Positions 30,674-40,040 of a DNA stretch of 64,000 bases are shown here, piece by piece. Within the stretch, counting starts at the first letter, position 1, and each line of letters starts with the position of its first letter. Source of the stretch: Colwellia sp. BRX10-3 (GTDB lineage: Bacteria; Pseudomonadota; Gammaproteobacteria; Enterobacterales; Alteromonadaceae); the NCBI RefSeq assembly GCF_014077505.1, contig NZ_JACGWA010000001.1:620001-684000 (forward strand), in the 5' to 3' direction. A program made the position numbers and the translations under genes. A model generated the notes under the pieces. That model searched no databases, was not told the DNA's origin, and saw only the letters and a list, made by a program, of their open reading frames with translations.

Positions 30674-30721
30674 GAAGCCCGCCTGAAAAATTATAAAATT
30701 GATGAATTTATATATGCCGCA

Positions 30722-30750
30722 AGACTAATGAAGATACCGAACTCTGTCAA
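30722..30750 (-). promoter_or_regulatory. Predicted sigma-70 promoter of the iron operon
   Basis: On the minus strand: perfect TTGACA (30745-30750), 17-bp spacer, TAGTCT (30722-30727). It lies about 50 bp upstream of the fbpA start codon. Confidence 0.65.
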
Positions 30751-30756
30751 GGTTTT

Positions 30757-30775
30757 TGCGAACTATTCTCATTCA
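30757..30775 (-). promoter_or_regulatory. Possible Fur box upstream of fbpA
   Basis: The minus-strand sequence TGAATGAGAATAGTTCGCA resembles a Fur site: the GAGAAT half is good and the other half is degenerate. It begins 6 bp upstream of the predicted -35 element. Position and the iron-import operon make Fur control plausible, but the match is partial. Confidence 0.4.
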
Positions 30776-30846
30776 ACTTTTATAAAGTTTCTATAAAAAC
30801 AGTTGATATAAATTGATAAAAACAAGCAATAAGCGCTATCTTTAGG

Positions 30847-31326
30847 CTAGTGACTAATTTTAGCTTCTAAAAAAGCCTTGCTGGGTTCATCAAGGCAACG
30901 GTTAGAAATATAGTGCCTATTGCCTTTATGGCTTATTAGCCAGCCATTATCTGTGGGAGTTAATCGCTCTATATCACTAAATTGCATATTGTTATCATTA
31001 TAGAATGACGATATGTGAATACTTTCTTCGTTGATTTGTAAACTGACCTCAGCTTTGGCTACTTTACTTAACATCTGACGTGCAACCCACCACGATTTTT
31101 TATAGTGGCTACTAACAATCTCCAATATACCCAAAGAAAAAATAAACCACGCCGCATAAGGATTTAGTTCTGAGAACATCACCAATGCTGCACCAACCAG
31201 TACCAATAACGCTCCTTTTTGATATAAAGAGATAAATGTTTGTGCTTGAACAGATTCGTCAAAGCATTCACTAAAATGAGATTTGTCTAAAATAAAGTTT
31301 GTTTGGTAACTAAAAGAGCTGGTCAT
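30847..31326 (-). CDS. YcxB-like membrane protein
   Basis: A protein of about 159 residues resembling the YcxB family, whose function is unknown. It has two adjacent hydrophobic segments (about residues 40-80), followed by a soluble C-terminal domain (QINEESIHISSFYNDN, then YISNRCLDEPSKAFLE) of the YcxB type. I chose the ATG at 31326 because MTSSFSYQTNFILDK looks like the family start; the frame is open to a GTG at 31356 that would add ten residues. It stands alone between the iron operon and mdh, and nothing in the context suggests a role. Confidence 0.65.
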   Translation of the reverse strand: MTSSFSYQTNFILDKSHFSECFDESVQAQTFISLYQKGALLVLVGAALVMFSELNPYAAWFIFSLGILEIVSSHYKKSWWVARQMLSKVAKAEVSLQINEESIHISSFYNDNNMQFSDIERLTPTDNGWLISHKGNRHYISNRCLDEPSKAFLEAKISH

Positions 31327-31492
31327 AATACCGTCATAATCAATAAAGTTAGCCACATTTTACCTATATCTTGAGTTAATTACTATTTTGTCATTTCAAA
31401 CTTTACTGTTATCCATTATTTATGGCTTATGATGACCTTTATGAATATTCCCTTCATTAAGATAACGCTGACTTTAAGAAAATTTAGACAAT

Positions 31493-31518
31493 AAAAAACC
31501 GCGATTAACGCGGTTTTT
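31493..31518 (-). terminator. Terminator of mdh
   Basis: Minus-strand stem AACCGCG / CGCGGTT with a 5-nt loop, running into six T residues, 20 bp past the mdh stop. Confidence 0.87.
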
Positions 31519-31537
31519 AAAGTAAAACTTATAAAGC

Positions 31538-32473
31538 TTAGCCGTTGATAAAATCAACACCTTCTTTGATATCTGCTTTTAGTGTTGCAAGCATGTCATT
31601 TTTTGCTTTTTCTTCAAAAGCACTTAGCTCGCCGTATGGTAATATTTCAGTAATACCATTAACACCTAAACGTACTGGGTGAGCAAAAAATGGCGCATCA
31701 CCACCTTCAACTTCTACGTAAGCGTAATCAACAACGTCTTCACCTTGTAAACCTTTAACTAAAGATAAACAAAAACGAGCAGCAGCTGCGCCCATTGAAA
31801 GCGTAGCAGAACCACCACCAGCTTTAGCATTTACAACTTCAGTACCCGCATTTTGAATGCGTGGCGTCAACGCTGCAACTTCTTCATCAGAGAAAGTAAC
31901 ACCTTCAACTTGTGAAAGAAGTGGTAAAATTGTGGTACCTGAATGGCCACCAATTACCGGTATTTTCACTTCGCTTACGTTCAAGCCTTTTAATTCAGCA
32001 ATGAAAGCTTCAGAACGAATAACATCAAGAGTTGTTACGCCAAAAACACGGTTTTTATCGTAAGTACCCGCTTTTTTGAAAACTTCAGCAACAATTGGCA
32101 CTGTACCGTTTACTGGGTTAGTAATAATACCCACTAACGCTTTAGGACAACTTGCAACAATGCCTTCTGCTAAGGTTTTAATAATACCAGCATTAACAGC
32201 AAATAAATCTGCGCGGTCCATACCTGGTTTACGTGGCATGCCCGCGGGAATAATTACAATATCAGCACCTGTTAGCGCGCCAGCTAGATTGTCAGCACCA
32301 AAACCAGCAACTTTTACCGCTGTTGGGATGTGTGATAAATCAACGGCAACACCTGGAACCACTGGTGCAACGTCATATAAAGATAGCTCAGAACCTGCAG
32401 GTAATTGAGTTTTTAATAGTAAAGATAACGCTTGGCCGATTCCGCCAGCAGCGCCTAGCACAGCAACTTTCAT
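31538..32473 (-). CDS. mdh: Malate dehydrogenase
   Basis: The NAD-dependent TCA-cycle enzyme that interconverts malate and oxaloacetate in the cytoplasm. From the ATG at 32473 it has 311 residues, like E. coli Mdh, and begins [20 protein letters not shown]. Substrate-binding arginines are visible in [13 protein letters not shown], and the catalytic His in [12 protein letters not shown]. The frame stays open to 32638, but a GGAG sequence precedes 32473 and the upstream residues do not resemble the family. It is divergent from argR, a conserved arrangement. Confidence 0.97.
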   Translation of the reverse strand: MKVAVLGAAGGIGQALSLLLKTQLPAGSELSLYDVAPVVPGVAVDLSHIPTAVKVAGFGADNLAGALTGADIVIIPAGMPRKPGMDRADLFAVNAGIIKTLAEGIVASCPKALVGIITNPVNGTVPIVAEVFKKAGTYDKNRVFGVTTLDVIRSEAFIAELKGLNVSEVKIPVIGGHSGTTILPLLSQVEGVTFSDEEVAALTPRIQNAGTEVVNAKAGGGSATLSMGAAAARFCLSLVKGLQGEDVVDYAYVEVEGGDAPFFAHPVRLGVNGITEILPYGELSAFEEKAKNDMLATLKADIKEGVDFING

Positions 32474-32675
32474 TCGATGTCTCCGAAGATTTGAGTAATT
32501 ACGTAAAATTTGTCGGCCAAAAGATATAGCATAAATGGCCAAAAAACAATGATTATTCATCTGTATTGACTTATAAGGATAACGTATAATAAAAATTATG
32601 AAATAATACTTAGGTATAAAATAGGTATTATAAATCAATAATAGTCGACCATAATTTATTACTTCATGGACCTAT

Positions 32676-33149
32676 ATGAGCGGACAACAAAAACAAGAAG
32701 CGTTAGTACAAGCATTCAAAGATTTATTAAATCAGGAACAATTTAGTTCGCAAGGTGATATTGCCGAAGCTTTAAAGTCTCAAGGTTTTGAGAATATTAG
32801 CCAATCTAAAGTATCACGCATGTTAAGCAAGTTTGGCGCAGTACGAACGCGTAATGCCCGCCAGGAAATGGTTTATTGCTTGCCTGCAGAACTAGGTATG
32901 CCCACCGCTAAAAGCCCACTTAAACAACTTGTACTCGATATAGAGCACAATGACGTGATGATCATTATTAGAACTAGTCCTGGAGCGGCTCAATTAATAG
33001 CCCGCTTGCTTGATAGCTTAAGTAAAAGTGATGGTGTACTCGGTACGATTGCGGGTGATGATACTATTTTTATTGCCCCAACTGATGTCAAAACCATTAA
33101 ACAAACCATTTCTAGACTTGAAGCGTTATTTTTGAAAAATTTAACGTAA
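32676..33149 (+). CDS. argR: Arginine repressor ArgR
   Basis: A 157-residue hexameric arginine-responsive repressor of arginine biosynthesis genes. The N-terminal winged helix (about residues 1-75) includes [15 protein letters not shown] and [17 protein letters not shown]. The C-terminal arginine-binding and oligomerisation domain shows [14 protein letters not shown] and [13 protein letters not shown]. It is transcribed divergently from mdh, as in E. coli and Vibrio. The 202-bp spacer is AT-rich and contains an imperfect palindrome at 32585-32600 that only weakly resembles an ARG box. Confidence 0.97.
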   Translation: MSGQQKQEALVQAFKDLLNQEQFSSQGDIAEALKSQGFENISQSKVSRMLSKFGAVRTRNARQEMVYCLPAELGMPTAKSPLKQLVLDIEHNDVMIIIRTSPGAAQLIARLLDSLSKSDGVLGTIAGDDTIFIAPTDVKTIKQTISRLEALFLKNLT

Positions 33150-33175
33150 GCATTGGCTTGAAAATTTTGTATTAC

Positions 33176-33216
33176 TCAACGCTATAATGTTTATCTTTTA
33201 AGTACTATAGCGTTGA
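33176..33216. terminator. Hairpin between convergent argR and DyP genes
   Basis: A perfect 11-bp inverted repeat (TCAACGCTATA / TATAGCGTTGA) with a 19-nt loop fills the convergent gap. Flanking T runs are poor, so it may be a bidirectional terminator or only a structured 3' end. Confidence 0.4.
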
Positions 33217-33231
33217 AACTAAAGCGCGGCA

Positions 33232-34155
33232 TTACTCACCAAGCTGCGCCAAAACATTTAAGCTCGGCACAAAAAAGGCTGCACCGGTTTCAGCTTGGGT
33301 GTATTTAAGCAGATGGTCACTATGTCCATGAGCATCACCACCAATCATACTTTTAAGCATTAATTCGAATGGTTCAGGTGAGTGACAATAGGCAACAAAG
33401 AACAACCCCTGTAGTTTCATATCACCATAAGGCATGCTTTGTCGTAATATTTCAATGCTATTGCCTTCACTATCTTTTAGGTTCACTCGCTTAATATGTG
33501 ATGTTGGCGCTTTATTCTCTTCTGAGTACTCATCATTATTAACTTTAGTCCGTGAGAAAACATCTTCTTGATCTTTTACTTCCAATGAATTCCACAAATT
33601 TAGATTATGACGATAACGCTGAATATGTAAGTAACTGCCCGCAGCAAACTCGGCATCTTGTTCTGCATTAATCAGTGCAACACGGCGACGATGATGCCCT
33701 TGAGGGTTTTCAGTGCCATCAACAAAGCCACTTAAGTCTCGACCATCTAAAAAGCGAAACGCTCGTACTTGCTCGACCAATTCAACGCTATCGGCCAATA
33801 GTTGACACACTTTTGTCGCAACAATGTGATTTACATCGGCTCGATCACCACGAATTTCAATATAAAGATCATAATTATTCGCTGGCGCGGTACGATCTTC
33901 AACCGCCATTTCTGGAAATTGTCGTAAGTGCTTTGGCCGGCCTTGTGGGTATAATTCATCCCAAAAGTTGGTACCTATAGCAATAACGCCCGCTAAATTA
34001 GCTTCTGAAAAACGATCAGCATATTTATCAAATAAGGCCGGCAAACGAGATAGCGCTTTACGTAAAAATAAATTTTTATCATCTAAAGCATTAAATAATA
34101 AATAATAACCGTGAAGACTAGGCTCCGCACAAACGCCAAACTGCTCTCTTGCCAT
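33232..34155 (-). CDS. Dyp-type haem peroxidase
   Basis: A 307-residue dye-decolourising peroxidase of the YfeX/YfeX-like class. The signature GXXDG is present in LSGFVDGTENP, with the catalytic Asp at residue 146. The C-terminal half contains MPYGDMKLQGLFFVAYCHSP, typical of the family. It uses haem b and hydrogen peroxide. No Tat or Sec signal is visible, so it should be cytoplasmic. No encapsulin shell gene is adjacent. The gene is monocistronic, converging on argR. The physiological substrate is unknown. Confidence 0.92.
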   Translation of the reverse strand: MAREQFGVCAEPSLHGYYLLFNALDDKNLFLRKALSRLPALFDKYADRFSEANLAGVIAIGTNFWDELYPQGRPKHLRQFPEMAVEDRTAPANNYDLYIEIRGDRADVNHIVATKVCQLLADSVELVEQVRAFRFLDGRDLSGFVDGTENPQGHHRRRVALINAEQDAEFAAGSYLHIQRYRHNLNLWNSLEVKDQEDVFSRTKVNNDEYSEENKAPTSHIKRVNLKDSEGNSIEILRQSMPYGDMKLQGLFFVAYCHSPEPFELMLKSMIGGDAHGHSDHLLKYTQAETGAAFFVPSLNVLAQLGE

Positions 34156-34293
34156 CTAACAATCCACTAATAAATATATCGATTAATAGCTTAATTTTAC
34201 ACAGTTTATGACTAATGGCAGTAAACTTTGAAAAATATTTATAACCTTCGCTATTTTCCAGCACGCTTATGGAGCTATCAATCAGATAAAAAT

Positions 34294-34325
34294 AAAAAAC
34301 CTGTGTAGGTTAATACACAGGTTTT
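34294..34325 (-). terminator. Terminator of glnK-amtB
   Basis: Minus-strand stem CCTGTGTA / TACACAGG with a 6-nt loop and a T run of six, 35 bp past the amtB stop. A clear intrinsic terminator. Confidence 0.87.
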
Positions 34326-34359
34326 ACAGTTTTATAGCAACTTAATTCACTTAAATGAT

Positions 34360-35625
34360 TTAGCCACGGGTAAACTCAGGGTAAGCTTCCATGCCACAAT
34401 CAGCTTGATCACAACCCTCATATTCTTCGTCTTCGCTGACTCTAATGCCCATTACTTTTTTCAGTACGAACCAGACAACAAAACTCGTAACAAACACCCA
34501 AACAAAAATTGTTGCAGCACCAATTAACTGACCACTAAAACTTGAACCACTGTTGGTAATAGGTACTAGTAATAGGCCGAGTAAACCAACTACACCGTGT
34601 ACTGAAATAGCACCAACGGGATCATCAATTTTTATTTTATCTAAGCTGATAATTGACAACACAACAACGATACCCGCAATAGCGCCGAACAAAGTTGCCT
34701 GAATAGGCGTTGGTGTAGAAGGTTCAGCAGTAATAACCACTAAACCAGCTAATGCACCATTTAACGCCATGGTTAAATCTGCTTTTTTAAATAGTATTTT
34801 AGCAAACACTAAAGCACCTATTGCACCTGCAGCTGCGGCGGCGTTAGTATTAAGGAAAACCATAGCAACTGAGTGTGAACTAGCAATATCGCCAAGTTTC
34901 AATACTGAACCACCATTAAAGCCGAACCAGCCCATCCATAGAATGAATGTACCTAAGGTTGCCATAGGTAGATTTGAACCCGGTATTGCATTTATTTGAC
35001 CATTTTTACCGTATTTACCTTTACGTGCACCTAACAGTAAAACACCTGCTAATGCCGCTGCTGCTCCAGCCATATGTACAATACCTGAGCCAGCAAAGTC
35101 AGAGAAACCAAGTTCAGATAAGGTATACATGCCAAACACAGCATTACCGCCCCAAGTCCAGCTTCCTTCCATCGGGTAGATAACACCCGTTAACACTACG
35201 GCAAAGGCTAAAAACGCCCATAATTTCATACGTTCAGCTACTGCGCCAGAAACAATTGACATTGCAGTTGCGACAAAAACCACTTGGAAAAAGAAATCAG
35301 ATGCCGCTGAATAAATGGCTGCACCGGTAAAACCATCTTCACGAGTAGTAAAGTCAGCTAAAACTTTAGCAGGGTCAACCGTTTCTATTCCTGATAAAAA
35401 CATCCCGCCACCATACATAATGTCGTAACCAACAAATAAGTACATCATGCAAGAAATAGCATAGAGTGCGACGTTTTTCGTCAAAATTTCTGTGGTGTTT
35501 TTAGCGCGAACTAAACCCGCTTCTAACATTGAAAAGCCAGCGGCCATCCACATTACTAGCGCACCACAAATTAGAAAATAAAAGGTGTCCATTGCGTACT
35601 GAAGTTGAAAAATATTTTGTTCCAT
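34360..35625 (-). CDS. amtB: Ammonium transporter AmtB
   Basis: A 421-residue polytopic ammonium channel of the Amt/Mep/Rh family with about 11 membrane segments. The conserved pore histidines are visible in GSGIVHMAGAAAALAG and in ISVHGVVGLLGLL, and the FGFNGGSVL signature is present. The C-terminal cytoplasmic tail (GIRVSEDEEYEGCDQADCG) is of the type that interacts with PII. It starts 10 bp after glnK, so the two are co-transcribed. Unlike E. coli AmtB there is no obvious cleaved signal peptide. Confidence 0.95.
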   Translation of the reverse strand: MEQNIFQLQYAMDTFYFLICGALVMWMAAGFSMLEAGLVRAKNTTEILTKNVALYAISCMMYLFVGYDIMYGGGMFLSGIETVDPAKVLADFTTREDGFTGAAIYSAASDFFFQVVFVATAMSIVSGAVAERMKLWAFLAFAVVLTGVIYPMEGSWTWGGNAVFGMYTLSELGFSDFAGSGIVHMAGAAAALAGVLLLGARKGKYGKNGQINAIPGSNLPMATLGTFILWMGWFGFNGGSVLKLGDIASSHSVAMVFLNTNAAAAAGAIGALVFAKILFKKADLTMALNGALAGLVVITAEPSTPTPIQATLFGAIAGIVVVLSIISLDKIKIDDPVGAISVHGVVGLLGLLLVPITNSGSSFSGQLIGAATIFVWVFVTSFVVWFVLKKVMGIRVSEDEEYEGCDQADCGMEAYPEFTRG

Positions 35626-35635
35626 GATTTTGCTC

Positions 35636-35977
<342 letters not shown>

Positions 35978-36008
35978 TTATATCCCTAATTATTATTATC
36001 TAATACAT

Positions 36009-36024
36009 ATCAAGCTTTATGCCA
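36009..36024 (-). promoter_or_regulatory. Sigma-54-like promoter of glnK-amtB
   Basis: The minus-strand sequence TGGCATAAAGCTTGAT fits the sigma-54 consensus TGGCAYR-N4-TTGCW at all defined positions except one (GA in place of the -12 GC). It lies 35 bp upstream of the glnK start, with two NtrC-like sites further upstream. Confidence 0.62.
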
Positions 36025-36077
36025 AGCTGAATATGTCTTATAAAACAATTACATAAATATTTCACAAGTAGTACAAC

Positions 36078-36094
36078 CGCACCATGGCAGTGCA
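36078..36094. promoter_or_regulatory. NtrC-like enhancer site 1
   Basis: CGCACCATGGCAGTGCA matches 11 of the 14 defined bases of the NtrC dyad TGCACCA-N3-TGGTGCA. It lies about 60 bp upstream of the sigma-54-like promoter. Confidence 0.55.
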
Positions 36095-36107
36095 GATGAA
36101 ATTGATT

Positions 36108-36124
36108 TGTAAGCTACTGGTGCA
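36108..36124. promoter_or_regulatory. NtrC-like enhancer site 2
   Basis: TGTAAGCTACTGGTGCA has one perfect NtrC half-site (TGGTGCA) and a poor second half. Its centre is 30 bp, about three helical turns, from the first site, as expected for cooperative NtrC binding. Confidence 0.42.
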
Positions 36125-36430
36125 ATGTTTTTAGCAAAAAAGTGATTACAATATAGGTGGTGTGATATGTAGGGGTAACTTCAATAGGCTAGAGCAGTGT
36201 TCAATGATTAAACACACTGAATTAAAGCTATGTTTATCTAACATCCTCTACTTCAAGGAATGCTATAAGAATGTGACAAAGAAACGTTCTTAAATATGAG
36301 CGGGATCAAAAGTGCCAATAAAACAAAGTGTTTAGGTTCACTTTACTTATAGATTAGCGATTAAAACTAATCCGGTATCAATAAATATTTGAATTAATGT
36401 AGGTGGTATAAAGTGGTTAACGACTCAACA
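36125..36430. other. Gap between the NtrC-like sites and the HDOD gene
   Basis: About 300 bp of AT-rich sequence between the glnK regulatory region and the 3' end of the HDOD gene. No coding region, RNA gene or strong hairpin was recognised. Confidence 0.5.
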
Positions 36431-37279
36431 TTAAAAAATTGTCGCAGCACCTGGATTGATAACGGATAAAATACTTAATCGCTCAAGATCACAAAAATTA
36501 ATGGCACCTTGCAAAATATTTTCATCTATAGGTAACTGCTGTAAAGCATCTTCGGTTAATAGCAACTCAATAGCATGCGAGCTACAATCAAATTGGCTCA
36601 ACATAATGCGTTTCGATAGATACAGTAGTTTAGTTTCATCTGTGCTATAGGCAAAGTCGCTATTATCTTGATTACGAATAGGTTCAATAATGCTATAAGG
36701 TAATTGCCATTGCTTTAAAAGCTCTGCAGCGCATTCTCCATAAGAAAAACCCAGTGTTTGTCGTTGCTTATCCCAGGGTAACTCGGTGGATGTAAATTTG
36801 TTAGCGGCTGATGCTTTTTCTGGAGACAGTTGCTGAACAACAAGCTCGCCCAAGTGATGAAGTAACCCTATTATAAACAAACGTTCCGCATTTGGGATCT
36901 TAAGTGAAACCCCAACATATTTAACAATCAGTGCACAATCAACACTTTTACACCAAAAATCATCTAAGTAGTCTTGCGCTACATTTAGCTCTTTAAACGC
37001 ACGACTAGTAAAAAAAGCGATCACTAAGTTATAAACTTCAGTGATCCCTAGCACGAGTACGGCTTTCGAAATGGTATCAATTTTTCCAGGATAATTAAAA
37101 AATGTGCTATTCGCGAGCTTTAAAATGGTTACAGTTAATGCAGGGTCCAGAATAATAACATCGGCAATGTCGTCAATCGTCGAATCTTCATTATCGATCA
37201 ACTCTTTTATGCGGACAAAAGAATCTGAAAGTACAAATATTTCACTGGCTTGTTGTGCATAGTCGTTCACATTCATCAT
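36431..37279 (-). CDS. HDOD domain protein (paralogue 1)
   Basis: A 282-residue protein consisting almost wholly of an HDOD domain (about residues 15-215), a relative of HD phosphohydrolases that usually lacks catalysis and acts as a signalling scaffold. Diagnostic segments are IILDPALTVTILKLANSTFF, PGKIDTISKAVLVLG and the LLHHLGELVVQQ region. No GGDEF, EAL or receiver domain is attached. It resembles the protein at 44987-45826 in length, opening (MMN-x2-[DE]YAQQA) and motifs, so the two are paralogues. The gene is monocistronic. The partner and signal are unknown. Confidence 0.85.
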   Translation of the reverse strand: MMNVNDYAQQASEIFVLSDSFVRIKELIDNEDSTIDDIADVIILDPALTVTILKLANSTFFNYPGKIDTISKAVLVLGITEVYNLVIAFFTSRAFKELNVAQDYLDDFWCKSVDCALIVKYVGVSLKIPNAERLFIIGLLHHLGELVVQQLSPEKASAANKFTSTELPWDKQRQTLGFSYGECAAELLKQWQLPYSIIEPIRNQDNSDFAYSTDETKLLYLSKRIMLSQFDCSSHAIELLLTEDALQQLPIDENILQGAINFCDLERLSILSVINPGAATIF

Positions 37280-37386
37280 AATGATCCTAAAATCTCTTTT
37301 ATCGCTATAAATAACTCAGCTAAAAGTAAACCTTCGTGTAGTAAATTCAGTTTAGCCTATATAAATTAATTATCCTTTAAAAATAA

Positions 37387-38220
37387 TTAACTTACCTGCA
37401 AACTGACATGATACGAAGTAAATTTACGTAAGTTAATCACCCCAGTTTCAAAAATTAAATATTGCCCTTTTATACCCATTAAAACACCTGAAACCTCAGG
37501 CGTTTTATCAAAGTTAAAAGATGAAATTTTTGTTAAATATTGCTTAACAGGGAAATGCAGGTCAACAACATCTTCATCCAATTCAGTTACAGCATCACTA
37601 CCATATTTAAGACTAACACTTGCCAATTTTTCTGCAATTTTAGGCTTCAACTCTTCAGCAACAGCTTTTAAATCTAGTGTTTCAGCGCTACCTTTAAGCA
37701 TCGCCCGCCAATTAGTTTTATCGGCAATAAATTCAGCTAAGGCAATTTCTACTAACCCTGATTGTAAGCGAGTGCTCACTTTAAAAATAGGCAATGCTTG
37801 GGTGGCCCCTTGGTCAATCCAGCGCGTTGGAATTTGGGTATGTCGAGTAATACCAACCTTTAAGCCCGAAGTATTTGCGAGATAAACATAATGAGGGATC
37901 ATACAATTGCTTTCGCCCCATTCTGGCTCTCGACAGGTACCTTGCTCAAAATGGCAAGTTTCTGGCTTCATAATACACATGTCACATTGCGCAAGTTTTT
38001 GCATACAAGGATAACAATAGCCTTGAGAGTAACTTTTTTTAACTTTTCTGCCACAATGCTGACAATCGATATGACCACTAAAATTCAGTGTCAGGTGCTT
38101 GCCTATAAGTGAATTTAGCTCAACTTCTTCTTCGCCAACCACCATACGATAATTTACCGTACCATCTGCCGCTAAATCCGCACGCATTTTACGCAGCGCA
38201 CCTATTCCTGTTTGTAACAT
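37387..38220 (-). CDS. DUF2797 zinc-cluster protein
   Basis: A 277-residue protein of the DUF2797 family, function unknown. Cysteines cluster in the N-terminal half: CQHCGRK, GYCYPCM, CDMCIMKPETC and a later CREPEWGESNC, a layout that suggests one or more structural zinc sites. The central segment YVYLANTSGLKVGITR resembles a GIY-YIG-like fold, and the C-terminus ends in the conserved VINLRKFTSYHVSLQV. No signal peptide is visible. It is divergent from a small GIY-YIG nuclease gene. Function should not be guessed further. Confidence 0.83.
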   Translation of the reverse strand: MLQTGIGALRKMRADLAADGTVNYRMVVGEEEVELNSLIGKHLTLNFSGHIDCQHCGRKVKKSYSQGYCYPCMQKLAQCDMCIMKPETCHFEQGTCREPEWGESNCMIPHYVYLANTSGLKVGITRHTQIPTRWIDQGATQALPIFKVSTRLQSGLVEIALAEFIADKTNWRAMLKGSAETLDLKAVAEELKPKIAEKLASVSLKYGSDAVTELDEDVVDLHFPVKQYLTKISSFNFDKTPEVSGVLMGIKGQYLIFETGVINLRKFTSYHVSLQVS

Positions 38221-38360
38221 AGTTCAACCTATTATTTCTTAAGACCCTATATAGTATAAAAATCGCTAACTAGCAGCCAGTATTAATTCATTTTTATCTC
38301 GAATATCGACAAAAAAATTGCGAAAATGATTTATTAGCTCTTTGATCAGACTTTATTACT

Positions 38361-38633
38361 ATGTGGTATGTTTATTTTCTTCGTTGTGCCGACAATAGCC
38401 TTTATGCTGGCATTACCACCTCGCTTGAGCGACGTGTTCTTGAGCATAACGAATGCAACAAAAAGGGATCAAAATATACCCGAATGCGCCGCCCAGTATC
38501 TCTAGCTTATGCTGAATCTCAGATTAATCGCCAGCAAGCAAGTCGTCGAGAATATCAACTTAAACAACTGAGCAAGCAAAACAAGGAACAACTCGTTAAT
38601 AATTATTCATTAACTAATAAAACAGATATTTAA
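38361..38633 (+). CDS. GIY-YIG domain nuclease-like protein (YhbQ type)
   Basis: A 90-residue single-domain GIY-YIG protein like E. coli YhbQ. The motif appears as WYVYFLRC followed by LYAGITTSLERRVLEHN, and the downstream segment SQINRQQASRREYQLKQLSK carries the conserved Glu region. Members are small putative nucleases, some acting on DNA; the biological target here is unknown. It is transcribed alone, divergent from the DUF2797 gene with a 140-bp spacer. Confidence 0.88.
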   Translation: MWYVYFLRCADNSLYAGITTSLERRVLEHNECNKKGSKYTRMRRPVSLAYAESQINRQQASRREYQLKQLSKQNKEQLVNNYSLTNKTDI

Positions 38634-38765
38634 CCGTATATTCCTCTAAAGGCCTTATTATTACTGGTCTGCTTAGTGATTTAAATATTAATAACCTTCG
38701 ATTTCAGCAAGGCTAACTGATAGAATAGCGCCGATTTTAATAGCTTAAAGTGATGACAAGTATCC

Positions 38766-39479
38766 ATGTTTTTAGAGAATTATTGCCGAATTACGGATGA
38801 TAAAATTAGTTTCACACGTCAACAGGCGAGTGATTTTGCTAAACAAATTGCTGATGATTTTAATCCCTTACATGATATTGACGCCAAACGTTTTTGTGTT
38901 CCTGGTGACTTGCTGTTTTCATTGATATTAGAGCGTGCAGGATTGCACCAAGAAATGAGCTTTAAATTTTCTGGCATGGTAACAGACTCAACAGCGTTAA
39001 ATATTCCAACAGAAATAAAAACATCTGCGAGTATTATCGACGATAAGCAAAAAGAATATTTGAATATGTCGGTTGCTGGTAATTGCACCAAAAACAGCCA
39101 ATCAATTGAAGCTTTAACCCGTGCTTATGTTGAATTTTCAGGCCATACTTTTCCACATATTCTTGTCGAATTAATGAAAGAAAATAAGGTTATGATCAAC
39201 CCAACTCGCCCTATGGTTATGTATGAAAGTATGTCTATTCATCTTGATAATCTTGATTTTAAAGACATCACATTACGTTTATCATCAACCACTTTAGCCA
39301 TCGAAGGCAAACGCGGTAACGCCTGTTTAGCATTTGATTTAGTATCAGAAGAAAAGGTGATTGGGCATGGTAAAAAGTTCATGTTACTAAGTGGCTTAAG
39401 AGACTATTGCCAAGAGACAATAGATAATATTGTTGCGCATTATAATAATTCTAAAGCGCAGTATATCGCGCAAAAATAA
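38766..39479 (+). CDS. DUF3581 family protein
   Basis: A 237-residue cytoplasmic protein that I recognise as the DUF3581 family, found mainly in marine gammaproteobacteria. The beginning (FLENYCRITDDKISFTRQQA, then SDFAKQIADDFNPLHD) and FCVPGDLLFSLIL are characteristic and resemble a hot-dog (MaoC-like) hydratase fold, which is suggestive only. No catalytic assignment is possible. A -10-like TAGAAT lies about 40 bp upstream of the start. The gene stands alone and converges on a small membrane-protein gene. Confidence 0.78.
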   Translation: MFLENYCRITDDKISFTRQQASDFAKQIADDFNPLHDIDAKRFCVPGDLLFSLILERAGLHQEMSFKFSGMVTDSTALNIPTEIKTSASIIDDKQKEYLNMSVAGNCTKNSQSIEALTRAYVEFSGHTFPHILVELMKENKVMINPTRPMVMYESMSIHLDNLDFKDITLRLSSTTLAIEGKRGNACLAFDLVSEEKVIGHGKKFMLLSGLRDYCQETIDNIVAHYNNSKAQYIAQK

Positions 39480-39516
39480 TTAAACCCGAAATTAGCCGCT
39501 ACTGGGATGTGATAAA

Positions 39517-39549
39517 AATGAGTAATGCTGATAAAGCCAATTACTCATT
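39517..39549. terminator. Hairpin between convergent DUF3581 and PGPGW genes
   Basis: A perfect 10-bp inverted repeat (AATGAGTAAT / ATTACTCATT) with a 13-nt loop lies in the convergent gap and is A-rich on one side and mildly T-rich on the other. Possible bidirectional terminator. Confidence 0.45.
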
Positions 39550-39618
39550 AAAATCGTTACTTGAACTTAAACTAGTAACTTAAATTGTCAGTAATGCACC
39601 TTTCAGCAAGCTGTGCGA

Positions 39619-39873
39619 TTATCGGCGTAATTTCCTTCCCAACCAATGTATACCTTGATCAGCTTTGACTGCCGCCTGACGAAAATAACGTTGGCTTCTT
39701 TTTAGCCACACTTTTGCCCAATCGTATTCCAAACTTAACAAGGCTAACCCGAGCGGTATAAATAGCACTGCAGGACCGGGCAATAATATAAATATCATGC
39801 CAATCAATAAACATAAAAAACCTAACATAGTGCGTGCTGTTCGCATTATTTTTTCTGCTATATTATTTTGCAT
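39619..39873 (-). CDS. Small PGPGW-type transmembrane protein
   Basis: An 84-residue membrane protein with two closely spaced hydrophobic segments (about residues 14-45) joined by LLPGPAVLFIPLGLALLSLE, which matches the PGPGW family of putative transmembrane proteins. The C-terminal half is basic (VWLKRSQRYFRQAAVKADQG) and should be cytoplasmic. Function unknown. Monocistronic. Confidence 0.75.
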   Translation of the reverse strand: MQNNIAEKIMRTARTMLGFLCLLIGMIFILLPGPAVLFIPLGLALLSLEYDWAKVWLKRSQRYFRQAAVKADQGIHWLGRKLRR

Positions 39874-40040
39874 ATAAAAGCCTATAAGCTATTAAATTAT
39901 CTGTTTAGCTAACGATAAAGCAAAAGTCGTTCCAAAAAAATTATAACTATTTATCAAAGAGATAAAGTTTCTTCACTTTAAAAACATGATAATAAAGTAG
40001 TGTAAAAGACAACATATTAGCCACTATTACAAACACAAGG

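Noticed and set aside
32585-32600. ARG box between mdh and argR
   Set aside because: The palindrome TATAATAAAAATTATG agrees with only about three of five bases per half-site of the ArgR consensus; in AT-rich DNA this could be chance.
32474-32638. N-terminal extension of malate dehydrogenase
   Set aside because: The frame is open but the extra 55 residues are not family-like, and a good ribosome binding site precedes the internal ATG at 32473.
33232-34155. Encapsulated DyP system
   Set aside because: No encapsulin shell gene is adjacent and no clear cargo-loading tail is seen on the peroxidase.
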